Positions 46,301 to 56,344 are shown, numbered from the stretch's first letter. The stretch: 64,000 bases of DNA from Simmondsia chinensis (GCA_018398585.1 JAGTTD010000005.1:36644750-36708749), one strand, 5' to 3'. Program-made: numbers and translations. Notes: generated from the letters alone by a model not told the origin.

Positions 46301-46720
46301 GCCCAAAGCTTTATGGACTGCTTGGAATGATAATCTCCCCCAATTTACCCCCAAAGAAAACCCATTGTCCACTCGTCATTTCTATCAATAAATATATACA
46401 GACAACAAAAGAAAAAGAAAATAAATTCCTACAATCTGATTTTCTTCGGTTACGAAGGGCCCTAAATTTTTCTTTTTTTCCTCTCTCTCTTATAGGAAAG
46501 TCAAATGTTCTCTGAGGCAGATGGACTACCAAAAAGGCCATTCCCTAATGGGTGGAAAGGAGAATCTGGATTGTATGCTGTGGGGTTCACCAAACGTGGC
46601 ATTTTAGGTGCTTCAATGGATGCTGAAAGAATAGCAGAGGACATTGAACGATGTTGGAAGGTCGAAGCTAAACATCTTACGGCCTTCGATAGGTCTCATT
46701 TTCCAATTCTTCGGTCATGA
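36574..46720 (+). CDS. YUC6-like: YUCCA flavin-containing monooxygenase (YUC2/YUC6 clade), four exons, 441 aa
   Basis: Converts indole-3-pyruvate to indole-3-acetic acid with FAD, NADPH and O2, the rate-limiting step of the TAA/YUC auxin pathway. Exons: 36574-37302, 42520-42768, 45048-45170, 46496-46720; all junctions are GT-AG, phase 0. Visible motifs: FAD-binding GAGPSGLA (residues 52-59), ATGEN (174-178), the FMO-type [12 protein letters not shown] (191-202), NADPH-binding GCGNSGME (217-224), LATGY (354-358), and the C-terminal [11 protein letters not shown]. About 40 N-terminal residues precede the core, His/Gln-rich with LREIQGKL, recalling YUC6. Other YUC2/6-like traits are [12 protein letters not shown] and a MFS.xDGLP segment. 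The ATG sits in CCATGG. The frame is intact and every key motif is present, so I regard it as functional. Oddities: introns of 5.2, 2.3 and 1.3 kb are unusually long for YUC genes and filled with SINE/TRIM insertions. The clade call rests on remembered family features, not an alignment. Confidence 0.95.
37329..37640. repeat. Diverged direct repeat in intron 1
   Basis: 37329-37432 and 37537-37640 share TTTTTGCTCGGTTTTG, then GGGTTT(C/T)TCGGGT, then ATAATAA(A/G)GAAGTCA-like words and AATTGCACAA. A third, weaker copy lies around 38240-38340 (TTTTTTGGGTCAG, TTTAACTAGTCG). Confidence 0.7.
38167..38199 (+). pseudogene. Decayed duplicate of the end of YUCCA exon 1
   Basis: TGATCTTTGTCATCATGA within this block matches exon 1 at 37239-37271 over ~31 nt with about five differences (encoding roughly EVxxDLCHH). 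With the intron repeats downstream it suggests local tandem duplication that began inside exon 1. Confidence 0.6.
41018..41262 (-). mobile_element. 5S-headed SINE in YUCCA intron 1
   Basis: Minus strand: head CACTGGATTCCATTAGAACT, GAAGTTAAGCGTGATTGGG, GGATGGGTGACCTCC; tail GGAAACAGCCTCTCTTCAGG, CACCCTGAAGGGGGAAGGCT, GCGTACATCC, GAGGCACTGGGTATGTTCC followed by about 11 T. A 22-bp TSD with one mismatch flanks it (40996-41017, 41263-41284, containing AAAATGATTAA). Antisense to YUCCA. Confidence 0.95.
41840..42245 (+). mobile_element. TRIM retrotransposon of a second family plus an extra LTR copy
   Basis: Three ~70-bp LTR-like copies share CCTT(T/C)ATC(A/T)ATCAGCTT.A.CTTTT and GATGGTTC (ending at 41923, 42154 and about 42243). 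After the first comes a PBS CGGTATCAGGGC (41924-41935, two changes from TGGTATCAGAGC). A ~145-bp interior with GGTTCGAATCC and a CGTGAGGGGGCA polypurine tract follow. LTR borders are imprecise and no clear TSD was seen. Confidence 0.68.
42520..42768 (+). CDS. YUC6-like: YUCCA exon 2 (codons 244-326)
   Basis: Encodes [17 protein letters not shown] through [12 protein letters not shown]. The acceptor AAG is followed by GTA CAT; the donor is GTACTG. Confidence 0.95.
43135..43899 (+). mobile_element. 5'-truncated 5S-headed SINE, split by a TRIM
   Basis: Starts mid-head (CATTAGAACTCCAAAGTTAA, CATGCTTGGGCAAGAGTAG) and continues through the linker and tail (CTCTCGGCAGG, CCCTGAAGGGGTAAGGCT). It is broken at 43289, resumes at 43847 (CGACCCCGCTTATGCTGGAG ... 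GGCATTGGGTCT) and ends TTGTTGTT. The 9-bp repeat AAAATCCCT flanks it (43126-43134, 43900-43908), a short but plausible TSD. Confidence 0.85.
43290..43841 (+). mobile_element. Complete TRIM retrotransposon (552 bp) nested in a SINE
   Basis: LTR1 43290-43475 (186 bp) and LTR2 43645-43841 (197 bp) both run TGTTGAAGACT...TTTAACA. PBS TGGTATCAGAGC (43476-43487) abuts LTR1, and the PPT GTGAGGGGGAG abuts LTR2. The 5-bp TSD CTCCT is exact (43285-43289, 43842-43846). The interior is 169 bp and non-coding. Same family as the solo LTR at 2520-2886. Confidence 0.96.
45048..45170 (+). CDS. YUC6-like: YUCCA exon 3 (codons 327-367)
   Basis: Encodes [18 protein letters not shown]... and the [14 protein letters not shown] segment with the conserved ATGY motif. 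Donor GTATGATC. Confidence 0.95.
45171..46495 (+). other. YUCCA intron 3 (1.3 kb)
   Basis: Donor GTATGA, acceptor TCTTATAG. Contains the short 5S-headed SINE (45340-45495) and AT-rich MITE-like sequence (45511-45780, with GTTTGGCCAAATAAGCACTT) whose ends I could not fix. Confidence 0.9.
45340..45495 (+). mobile_element. Short 5S-headed SINE lacking the 3' domain, ending at a T5 run
   Basis: A full head (GTACCAACACGCAAGCACCG, GAAGTTAAGCGTGCTTGGG, AGACGGGTGACCTCTTGGG, TCCTCGTATTGCACCCC) is joined to the first ~35 nt of the tail (TCAGGTTGGGAGTTCTTGGA, AACAGCCTC), then stops at TTTTTAG. A perfect 15-bp TSD, TCAAATTGTGAAAAA, flanks it (45325-45339, 45496-45510), so the short form itself was inserted. 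Confidence 0.93.
46496..46720 (+). CDS. YUC6-like: YUCCA exon 4 (codons 368-441 and stop)
   Basis: Begins [20 protein letters not shown], contains [20 protein letters not shown] and [10 protein letters not shown], and ends LRS before TGA. Confidence 0.95.
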   Translation, partial: ESQMFSEADGLPKRPFPNGWKGESGLYAVGFTKRGILGASMDAERIAEDIERCWKVEAKHLTAFDRSHFPILRS

Positions 46721-48189
46721 ACGCTATTTTTTCCTCGGGATATTGAGTGATAAAAAAGAGCAGATAATCGAGAGATATGATAAGGGGTTTTTTCTGGCAA
46801 TCTTGGATCCTGATATGGGGAAAATGATGGGGAAAACCTAGACCAGTAGAACATCACAAGAAATTTTTTTTTTTCCCCATCGGTTTTTAAGCGACACGAA
46901 AGGAGCAAATTGGAAACTGAAGAGGAGGCGAGTTTTGAAATGTTCATTCATGATGAAATAATACCAAGATTAAAGCCTTGAAAAAAGGGTTCAGAGAGAT
47001 TGAATATCTGAATCAGCACCCAGTCGATAAAAGAAAATAGAAAAAGAGTTTTGAGTTGGATTTGTGTTCTTTATGAGATTTGAAAAGCCAATTAAATATT
47101 TTTGTACATCTTGTAAATTGCTAATTTTGGTAATTAGGGCAATGGACTTGTTAGGATATCGCAAGAGGGTTTAAAGGGTATTATTGGTATTTCATTGTAA
47201 AGTTGGCAAGAAGATTTTTTTTTTTTTTTTGACTTTTTGGACTTATGATGACTCAAGAGGCTTGAAAGAAAAAAAAAAAAAAAAAAATTGTTCATTTTGG
47301 ATGAGTGAGCTTATTTGATTTGTCCTGAAATTAGGGTTTTGTTAAGGTGTGTGTTTGATTGAAAGAAATGACTTCTAGCAGTTGTTTAATAAACTATCGT
47401 GATTATTTTGTTATCGTTTATACAATACCAATATTTGTCTCTTTCTTGACTCGACTTGATTACAGGAAGAAAACAAGAGAAGATTGCTTTCTTATTAGGT
47501 TGAGTTGAGGTCACCATTTCTTAGCATCTTGGGCTTGAGTTCAGCTGAACTTGCTTAAAATTAAACACGGCTTAATAAGATTTCAGTACATATTGAGTTG
47601 AAAACTATAGTACAAGCAAAATTAGAAACTAAAACGGCCAGATGGAGTTCATTTGATTCAACCAATCATTTAGACTATTTTTGACTAAAATATATGTTAA
47701 AACTTGTGGATAAATTCAAAATACTTGAGAGACAGTGAAAAATAGGTTTTCCTGCCTTTTTGTATCTATGTGTTAACACACAATGAATAAATAGATTGAT
47801 TTCCATCAAAGGATCAGTTGTTCTCAAAATTTAAGTTATGTCGAATAATATATAAGCTTGCTTCATACCTCGTGCTAAAATTATATTAGTATTACAAGTA
47901 GAATTATTGGGATTTGAAAAATTCCGAGACATGAACTAATGGAATAAATTATGTCAAAAGTTTATATAAGCTGCTAAGTGAAGCACTATAAATAGTAATC
48001 TCCTAAAATCTAACTATATGAGGTCTAGAGGATTTTTTGAAATTTCTATTCAAAGAGTCTAGAGTGTTTTCCTGTATCCTATGGTATGCTGGCTTTAACC
48101 CAATAGGATATATCTGGGATTTACATTTATCCCGTGTATTATATGCTATCTCATGTATTTTATCCTAGTCTATATATTATCCTAGACTA
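46721..48189. other. YUCCA 3' UTR and intergenic DNA
   Basis: The 3' UTR probably extends a few hundred bases (TTTTTGTACATCTTGTAAAT near 47100 looks like a poly(A)-site context). No other gene recognised. 48117-48165 resembles 51477-51523 (TTTACATTTAT...TCTCATGTATTTTAT), a dispersed repeat. Confidence 0.5.
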
Positions 48190-49320
48190 TATATGGTGGA
48201 TTTAACCCAAGTTGATGATTTTGTTAAGCAATTCAAGGCTCGCATTGTAACTCAAGGTTTCCATCAAGACAAAGAAATAGACCATCATGTACCTCTTTTC
48301 CCATTTTCTAAATATTAGCGCGTTGTGTTTTGTCCTTTGTTGTTGTTTAGTGTTGGCCTATTCGTCAACTAGATGTCAAAAACAAGTTCCTCAACAACCT
48401 ATAATATAAGGAGATTTACAAGAGCCAACCTCAGAGATTGTCAATCCCAAATGCCTCAATCAAGAGTGTTTCCATTTGAAGGATCTCTACGGCCTCAATC
48501 AAGCACCCCAAGCGTGGTTTCATAGGTCTAGTACCTCTTCATATAGTTAGGGGTTCACCTGTAACAGTGCTAAAGCTTCTCTCATTAATTGTTGTAGTCA
48601 CCATGATTTGATTTGTTTCCTTCTAGATATTGATGATCCTTTTAGGCTTTAATATGAGCTCAATCATTGCTTTAATTACCACCTTCTCAACCAAGTTTTC
48701 TATGAAAGACCCAGGCATGCTTTGCCACTTTCTAGGTATTGAAACTAAACATGACGAGAATGTTATTATCCTCTCCTAGCCAAGTACAAAGTGAACCTTA
48801 TAACCAAAGATAAAGTATATGATGTGAAACTCATCAAAACTTGCTTCCCAAATCGAGTAAATGTATCCCTTACTGAAGGGGAATCACTTACAGATCCCAC
48901 TAAGTATAAGAAGTGTGGTTTGGGCTCTTTAATACTTGAACGTAACTCAGCCTGATATTTGTTATGCTTAACTTTGTCCCACAATTTATGCATACTTCAA
49001 GGGTCCTTGAACTAGTAGGTTGTAAAGCACATCCTATGATATCTAGAAAGCATGCCTGGTCACAGTCTCTCCATCCTTCCCGGTTGGTTTACTAACATTG
49101 TTATCTTTGTTGATGCCAATTGGGGTGGGTGTTCGTCTTGACATACGCCACTCAACACAGGTTATGCTCACTTCTTTAGTCCAAATTTGATTTCCTGGTG
49201 GGCTAAGAAAAAACCACTATTTCCAAATCCATTGCTTAGTTTGAATATCGTGTTATTGCTCAAGCTATTGTAGAAAGTGAACAGGTTTGGTTTCTCATTA
49301 GAGACATTTGACTTCGAAAA
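48190..49320 (+). pseudogene. Ty1/copia reverse transcriptase-RNase H remnant
   Basis: Copia landmarks in order, in shifting frames: KARIVTQGFHQDKEID (RT start), QLDVKN-like, SLYGLNQAPQAWFHR-like, FLGIETKH-like, then the RNase H stretch DANWGGC...LNTGYAHFF..NLISWWAKKK and EYRxxAQAIVE. Frequent stops and frameshifts; LTRs not identified. Confidence 0.82.
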
Positions 49321-49601
49321 GTTTGATGCGAGAGAGAAGAGAGAAGAGGGAAGAAAGAATTCTAAGTTTTGGGTTTGGATTGGACAATAGCCAAAGCAGC
49401 CCTTATATAGGATGAGAGATGACTATTAGAAGGGCTGTAAAAGGTTGCAACAGTCACCTACTACACTTATGTCGGTTGGGAAAAGATGATGCGGTAAATG
49501 GCACTCTAGGAAAAGTTACGAGGAGTTGTGAGGGAATGTACAAGGCTCTTCGGAAGAGGTGCAACCATTCATATTTTGAAATATTTTTCGAAAAATAAAA
49601 G

Positions 49602-49838
49602 TATTGTTAGAAAAAGGACACCCACCCCCACCCCCTCTCCTGAGCACAATGCAGCCAGTAGGTGGCATGCACATGGGTTCCCTTCTTTCTCTCTCTCTTA
49701 CTTCAATTTAAAGTGTTTAAAAACACTCCCATATATAAAGCCAAAAATCCTCAACTCTTTTTCCTATGCAGGAAAAGCACAAAAGAGATTTCATAAGTTT
49801 TCAAAACACCTTAGCTTGTATTATTTTTCTAACAACAT
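49602..49838 (-). mobile_element. Short relative of the 10470/54533 LTR family
   Basis: On the minus strand it starts TGTTAGAAAAATAATACAAG like the LTR at 54533, has GGGAACCCATGTGCATGCC and GTGCTCAGGAGAGGG blocks in the same order, but ends after 237 bp in TTTTTCTAACA. A collapsed LTR is likely; no TSD was found. Confidence 0.5.
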
Positions 49839-49846
49839 TTTTTTCA

Positions 49847-51425
49847 ATAATTAGCGATACGGTCACAGTACAAAAGTGAGAATCAATAAACAAAGACAAA
49901 AAAAGGCCAAGAAAAAAAAGGAAAACAGGACAAAAAAACAAACAGGTAGGAAAAAATCAAATAGACAGTGTATGATCCATCACCACAATATGAAACAGGC
50001 CATGAAAAGGGGAAACAACCAATCGTACCAAACTGGAGATGAGATTGACGGGGAGTCAAAACACCCAAAACCGTATTGCATCCTATAAACAACTCCACCA
50101 TATCCGATTCATCACCATCGTATGTCAATCCAAGTTTTTTCCCATACTACCACTAGGGGTGTAAATGAAGCCGCCCGCGAGTAGCTCGTGAGTAGCTCAA
50201 ATAAAACTCGACTCAAACTCGAGTTAATCGAGTTTGAGTATCAAAAAATACTCAGTTAATAAACGAGTACGAGTCGAGTAGTGAACTACTCGGTTCGATA
50301 CTCGATTAAATACTCGACTTGATACTCGAATAAACTCAACTCGATACTCAATTAAATACTCAACTAGATACTCAATTAAGTACTCGACTCGATACTCGAC
50401 TCATATAAAGTAGTTCTCATATATTATTTTCTTTTGAAATGGATGGCTTGTGATATTAATAGTAAAATGAAAGAAGGAATATTGAATTCCTTGTAAAAGA
50501 TGACATGTTACATTTGTGGTGGAGTGAAAGAACCTGTATTTGGTTTGCTTATATTTTTTTAAACTTAGGTTTTGATGCGTATTTTCTATTAATATATCGG
50601 TAATTTATGGTTGTATATGTTAAAATATAGTATTGGTAAGTATTAATAATGTTCGAGTGTATGGAATAATATTATAATGGAGCTAATTTAATAATGTTCC
50701 TATGCAAAATAAACGAGTATTCGAGTCGAGTCGAGTACTCAAATAGTTAATCGAGTTCGAGTTCGAGCTCGAGCAAAATTTACTACTCGAATCGAGTTCG
50801 AGTACCCGAGTAGTTAATCGAGTTCGAGTACTGAGATATTCGGCTCGGCTCGGCTCGATCACAACCCTAACTACCACGTGCGCTTCGCACTATCTTATCA
50901 ACCTCTATAGCACTGTCACCCATTCTCGCCAACTCACTTTTTTCTGTTTACAAGAGAGTTTGACCTGTTTCTTTGCACATTTCTCGGGAGACATATCCTT
51001 GAAGAATTCTTGCATATCCTACTTTGCTTGTTCTTTAATCCTAGGCTTTTGTGCTCTATAATTCCTGTTCGAAGAAACAAAGCTAGTACCCTAACTATCT
51101 GCCACCATCTTCCCTCTTCTCTACCCCCGCCTTGCTGGACTTCACCATAGGCGGCACTGTAGCCAATGGAAGTTCAAAACCCAGCAGATACTCAGGTTTT
51201 GAAGACCCAAAATCAATATCATTAGCAGCTTCCCAAACCTGGTTTTGAAGATTTGGTAAATGACATTGGGGCCATGCTGAGTAACAACATGATTCACCAT
51301 TACATACATGAAAAGGTTCTTATGGGTAATCGGTAGGTTTGTTAAACTCCTACAACTAAGCAGGCCTGCTGACGTCTTCACCAATGTGCTCTCTATAAAG
51401 ATCGCTTCCACTTTATAATCCAGTA
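49847..51425 (-). mobile_element. ORF1-only L1-like element, copy c, split by a hAT MITE
   Basis: Minus strand: NDIDFGSSKPEYLLGFELP (FEPP-like box), ARILQGYVS / EFFKDMSPEKCAKKQVK, then after the MITE LTYDGDESDMVELFIGC, the family C-terminus. A 3' UTR follows, ending TGTACTGTGACCGTATCGCT then AATTATTG and poly(A). No ORF2. The last ~30 nt match copy d closely. Right border approximate. Confidence 0.7.
50154..50869. mobile_element. hAT MITE rich in ACTCGA/TCGAGT motifs
   Basis: Inverted ends TAGGGGTGTAAATGAAGCCG and, reverse-complemented, TAGGGTTGTGATCGAGCCG. The exact 8-bp TSD ACTACCAC flanks it (50146-50153, 50870-50877). Dense degenerate GATACTCGA repeats fill both subterminal regions and an AT-rich core lies between. 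Confidence 0.92.
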
Positions 51426-51830
51426 TACACGTTATTTTCCTTGCATAGATTGAGGGCGCAAAAAGTTTATGTCTAGGGTTTACATTTATATCATGTATTC
51501 TATTTTATCTCATGTATTTTATTATATATATGCATAATATTAGATCTACATTAGATTGTTATCCAAAATTAGGGTTATTTGAGTATATTTACCGACTTTG
51601 TACTCTCTATATGTATTGCAGGCTATATCTTATTGGGCATATTGCCATTCAATATTTCATTGTATTTTCACATAACTTATTAGCAAATTCTATGTGTTTG
51701 AGAATTTTCGTCACTCCTTGAAAATTCAGAAATTTTCCTCACTAAATTTTCTATTGAATCGCATTTATCAACACTCTTATGAGAGGGAGAGAGGTGAGAG
51801 GGAAATATAGTGATCATTGGATCTAAATGA

Positions 51831-51924
51831 AAGAAATATAAGCCATTGACTTTAATAAGAGATGTAAAAGTTGATCTTGAAATCTTGCCCCCTCAATGTT
51901 CAATATTTTCTCCTTTCAATTTCC

Positions 51925-52005
<81 letters not shown>
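51831..52005. repeat. Dispersed repeat with (C)38 and (AC)n
   Basis: 51831-51925 (CATTGACTTTAATAAGAGAT, GTAAAAGTTGATC) matches the reverse complement of 22231-22310. A 38-C run (51926-51963) and an (AC)n tract to 52005 follow; the 22.2-kb copy has the mirror order (TG)n(G)50. Confidence 0.78.
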
Positions 52006-52007
<2 letters not shown>

Positions 52008-52923
52008 GCACAATTTCTTAAGATAAGATGAGAGCATGAGAGGGGGCAAATTTTGGCCGTCCATTATAATAGACGGATAAGATTGACCCTTTTTTTATAG
52101 GGTACAAAAAAAAGAAAGTTTCCCTCCCTCCCTCTCCTCAACCTTTCCTTTTCCCTCTCTCTCACCCCACCACCTGCCACCACTGCCGCCCCTCCTGTTC
52201 CTCTCGCTTCCAATACCCTTTCTCCCCTCCCTCCATAACCCTTCAACCTCCCACCACCCCTTCTTTTCTCTCTCTTTTAATACCTCATTCTCTCTCTCCC
52301 ATATCCCCTTCACCCCCATCACTATGCGGCGGCTGGTGGCGGGGATGAAGGGATATTGGAGAGAGAAAAAAAGGAGGGGGCGGGGGTAGCGTTGGATGGC
52401 AAGGGTTATTTTTGGGGTGGGGGGGGGTGTGGGGGGGGGGGGGGGGGGGGGTATTGGAATAAAGAGGAAAAGAACGGGCCGGCGGGGGTGAAGGGATATG
52501 GGGGGAGAGAAAGGGGTATTGGAAGAGAGAGAGAGAAAGGAGGGGCGAGTGGTGGTGGCCACCAGGGACAGCGGCGGGGGGGCGGATCCGATGGGCAATG
52601 GGGGGAGAGAGAGGAAGGAAGAGTTGGGCGGGTTGGGGTGGGGAAATTTTTTTTTTAGTAACTCATAAAAAAGGGGTCATCTTAGCCATCAATGGACAGC
52701 TCCATGCTGCGGACCAACATCTCAGGTTGGGAGTCCTTGGAAACAGCCTCTCTTTAAGGTAGCCCCCCTGAAGGGGGAAGGTTACGTACATCCATCCCCC
52801 CCCCCCCCCCGGACCCTGCTTTTGCTGGAGCCCTTGCAGGCGCTGTGTTTGTTGTTGTTGTTGTTAGCCATCAATGGACAGCCAAGATTCACCCCTCTTA
52901 CGTTCTCACCCCTCTTGTGCCTA
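52006..52923. mobile_element. Inverted-repeat element with CT-rich/GA-rich arms
   Basis: The left part (GGCACAA... TTTGGCCGTCCATTATAAT, TAAGATTGACCCTTTTTTTA) and the reverse complement of the right part (GGCACAAGAGGGG..., CTTGGCTGTCCATTGATGG, TAAGATGACCCCTTTTTTAT) align over ~100 nt. Between them the left half is CT-rich and the right half GA-rich, so the whole could fold. The overlapping low-complexity ORFs (52095-52598 minus, 52356-52658 plus) are by-products. No TSD found; contains a SINE in its right arm. Confidence 0.68.
52701..52863 (+). mobile_element. 5'-truncated SINE (or RTE tail) with perfect 19-bp TSD
   Basis: The tail is complete (CTCAGGTTGGGAGTCCTTGG, AACAGCCTC, CCCTGAAGGGGGAAGG, GGACCCTGCTTTTGCTGGAG) and ends in (TTG)5. 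Only ~30 nt precede CTCAGGTTGGG, with no clear 5S match. TSD TTAGCCATCAATGGACAGC is identical at 52682-52700 and 52864-52882. Confidence 0.93.
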
Positions 52924-53519
52924 TATATGTGTCTGTATATATATTATATATGTAACTTCTTTAAGAATTCAGTGCATATTTGTCATAATTCGCAAAAATT
53001 CATGGAAATAATTGACATGACTCATCCATATCATTGTGATCATGCACCACATTAGCATTTTTTTGATAAAAGTTGGTCATATTTTGACAACAAGAATCAT
53101 TGGATTCCAACACAGGTACCTATCTGATAAAATATTCAATCATCACACTATCTCATTTTATACATTAAAATATCAAAATACCTAAATAATAAATACTGAA
53201 ACTTTACGGTACCTAAGCAACAAATCTCATGTTATCTTTTATAAGCGAAAATTTTTTCATATTAAAAATTTTAATAAGTATATACAAATTATTCTGAATA
53301 AATGTTGAAAAAAATTCTTGCTTATATTTGTATATATTGTAAAATAGAGGGAAATTTACATAGTACAAACAAGTATAGAGTAGGAAAAGACGGGGGAGAG
53401 AGAGACATACGCCTCATTTTGTATGTAACAAGTAAACGAGTGAAATTTCAATCCATGGAAAGTGTCGTTTTTGTGTCTTGTTTAATATGCGAGAAGTAGG
53501 TAGGATGTGGGAAATTGGA

Positions 53520-54533
53520 ATTGCTAAGTAATGTAGGAAATATTACCGTGTACAACTGTACATACTACAACTGTACATACTACAATAGTACTGCGAAAAT
53601 ACAGTGAAAATATAACGTGATGTATTGCGACAATACGACTAAAATTACAGCCCAGAAATAGTAAACAACAACAAATTTTTGTGAAATGCAGCAGCGAATT
53701 TCAGTAGAGAATGCGACAAAAAGATATTTAGTAAAAAATTAAGTGAAAGAAATTAGCGAAATTACCAGAACCCAGCAATCAAATAATTAATATCAGAAAG
53801 TGGAGAAATTGATTAGAACACCGGAAGAGAAAGTAATTAGAACGATCTTACAAAACGATGATACCGTGCCGTGGTAAATGCCACTGTCCTAAAAGACAAT
53901 TTCGCCACTGCTAAGGTGCATACAGTATAACCGGCGGCCGTCCTCCAGGATTAACACGATCCGACCCTTAACGTGCACTCGCTAATTGCCGGTTAGGAGC
54001 GCCTTGAACTTTGCCGAAGAATATAGAGAGGACCGAAAATGGGATAACTAGGAGAGGATTTTTATGTGTATTTTTCTCAGAGTATGTATGATCTAGTGCC
54101 CTTCTTTTATACTGGAAAAAATGGGTCTAAGCAAATAAATGTGGGGTGATTTAATCCAACGGGTAGTAATTAGCACCGTTTAAAATCGGGTAGTAATTAG
54201 CAACGTTCAAAACGGTTTTGGATGATTAATGTAAAATTAACAGCTATATTTTACTTGCGGTAGTAATTAGCAACGGTAAAGAATATATTTTCCGCAAAAT
54301 AAATATACCTGGCACAAAAGACTCACCCACACCCACGCCCGAGCACGGGCAGGCGGCGCGCGAGTGTGGTTCCCTCCATTTCTTCACCCAAGACTTAATT
54401 CAAATGAATAAAAAACATCATCCCCTACAAACCCAACCACCATCTCCCAAACTATCAATGTGGGATTGGGAATTATAATTTGGAATACAACTTTCCTACT
54501 AATTCGGATTTAGCTTGTATCATTTTTCTAACA
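53520..54533 (-). mobile_element. LTR plus leader, reverse-strand sister of 10470-11915
   Basis: Minus strand starts TGTTAGAAAAATGATACAAG. It shares CCCAATCCCACATTGATAG, a GTGCTCGGGCGTGGG block, TATAAAAG (near 54112), GTGCACGTTAAGGGTCGG, GTTAATCCTGGAGGACGG and ATTTACCACGGCACGGTATC. It lacks the MITE of the other copy. No gag/pol follows. Confidence 0.65.
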
Positions 54534-55114
54534 AGTAAGCTCCAATTGCTCCAAAACGAGGAAAGTAACTTATCTAGCAACCCTAGGTAAGTTCTACTTT
54601 CTTCATGACTTAATCCGTATGACAATTCTAGCCCTTCTAATTTATGACTATGACAAGTTTACCCATTACTCCTTCTATCAATAATGTTCGGAGATTGGTC
54701 ATGGGCATAATAGTCATTTTAATTATTTCATGTGAAATTGTTGTGTTAACCAAACAAAACATAAGAATTAAATTCCTAAGAAATTCTATTTTCCATATGA
54801 GCAACCAAACACTTTTATACTATTCCTGGGAATTTGACAAGGAAGGTAAATTCCTGAGAAGTATAACTTCCTGTAGGAATTCAATTCCTTCGACAACCAA
54901 ACGAGGCCCTAGAGAGAGAGAGGAGGAGATACGAGAGAGTGATTCAAATCAATTCGTCATTCGTCCTATCTCTCTTCCAACAAAAGACCCCTATGTATAG
55001 AGTTAGAGGAGGGCTACATTTGAAATTAAGGACTTAACTTATTTATTTATAATAAAATTATCCCTCACTTAACTTCTCTATTTTGAATTGTATCAAAATA
55101 TAATAAAAATTTTT
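54534..55114. other. Intergenic DNA
   Basis: No gene recognised. The ORF at 54644-55000 has no family features; a GAGAGAGAG run lies at 54911-54921. Confidence 0.45.
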
Positions 55115-56122
55115 GGGTTATTTATATTTTAGTACCTCTACATTTTTAAAAATAATAAAAAGGACTCTGACCTTTTTGAATTCATAAAAAGACCCATAAG
55201 TTCTTGTTGCATTAATAAAAGGCACATTGTTGGCGTGATGAAGTCATTTTTCATTGACAGAATTGATTGGCAACTTTTTTTTTATTAATGTTACATTAAA
55301 ATGACAAATGTGCCCTTCAATACCTTTATTCTTACTTTATAAGCATAAAATTCGAGATGTTATATTATATAGAAACTATATGTTTTCACTTAATTTATTT
55401 AAATATATGGTTATCGAACAATATCTTTTTCATTTTACTATACATTAACAAAAAAAGTAGTTATCAGGTGAACTTTGTCAACGGAAAACGACACTGTCAC
55501 GCTTAGGGCCTTTTTATTAATATAACGAAAACTTAGGAGACTTTTTATTATTATGATAAAAACTTAGATGTCTTTTTATTAATTTAAAACGCTAGGCAGA
55601 ACAAGGAGGGGCAGGCCAAAGAAGAGTTGGTTGGAGACGTTCTGACAGGACCTAACCCACCTAAACCTAAGGGAGGAGATAGCCATAGATAGAGCTCGTT
55701 GGAGAACGAGCATAGGGGTAGCCGATGTAGCGACTTAGAGTAGTGATGCGTATCACTGCTAGCATAGGGTTTCTAGCGTGGATTAAACCCCTGTGACATG
55801 CTTATTTGCTTCTCGGTTTACTCACCTAGTATTGGCCTTGTACTATTTGCCTTATTATGTGCCTTGGAGTTATCTTTGACATGACCTAAAACCTTTTCAG
55901 GATGCCATGCTTCCAGGACGACAAGATCTTTAGGTTGGGGGTCCTCGAAAACAACCTCTTTTCCACTCGGAAGGGGGAAGACTGCATACATCCACCCCCT
56001 GACCCTGCTTTTGTGGGAGCCCGTGAAGCACGGGGACTGTTGTTGTTGTTTATTAATTTAAAAAGATTAAAGTTCTTTTTATTATTTCTAAAAATATCAA
56101 AATACTAAAAAGTCAATAACCC
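55115..56122. mobile_element. TIR element (GGGTTATT...), interrupted by an RTE LINE
   Basis: Left GGGTTATTTATATTTTAGTA ... AAAAATAATAAAAAGGACT and, reverse-complemented, right GGGTTATTGACTTTTTAGTA ... AGAAATAATAAAAAGAACTT are inverted copies. Native length is about 530 bp. The TSD is unclear. A related element lies at 58860-59340. Confidence 0.65.
55590..56049 (+). mobile_element. 5'-truncated RTE LINE (460 bp) with perfect 15-bp TSD
   Basis: Starts in the last coding stretch (AGGGGCAGGCCAAAGAAGAG, matching [12 protein letters not shown] of the copy at 15407) and runs through the 3' UTR to the shared tail (AGGTTGGGGGTCCTCGAAAA, CTCGGAAGGGGGAAG, CGGGGACT) and (TTG)n. TSD TTTATTAATTTAAAA is exact (55575-55589, 56050-56064). 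This proves that the SINE tail is an RTE 3' end. Confidence 0.94.
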
Positions 56123-56344
56123 TATAATTTTTATGCAAAATTTAAGCATTATTAACACGAAAGATCCTTATACTTTACGCATAGTGTCAATTTAGTCCTT
56201 ATATTGTTAATTGTGTTAAATTAGTCCATGTGCTATTTATTTTCTGTCAATTTAATTAGTCTCTAGAGTAAAATTAGTGTCAAGTTGTTAACAAAATTGT
56301 TAATGCTCAGGTTACTAGTGAGCTTAAATTGACTTAACGAATGG

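Noticed and set aside
52095..52598. A 167-codon minus-strand ORF rich in Pro and Arg/Glu
   Set aside because: It is low-complexity CT/GA repeat sequence within an inverted-repeat element; both strands are open because of composition.
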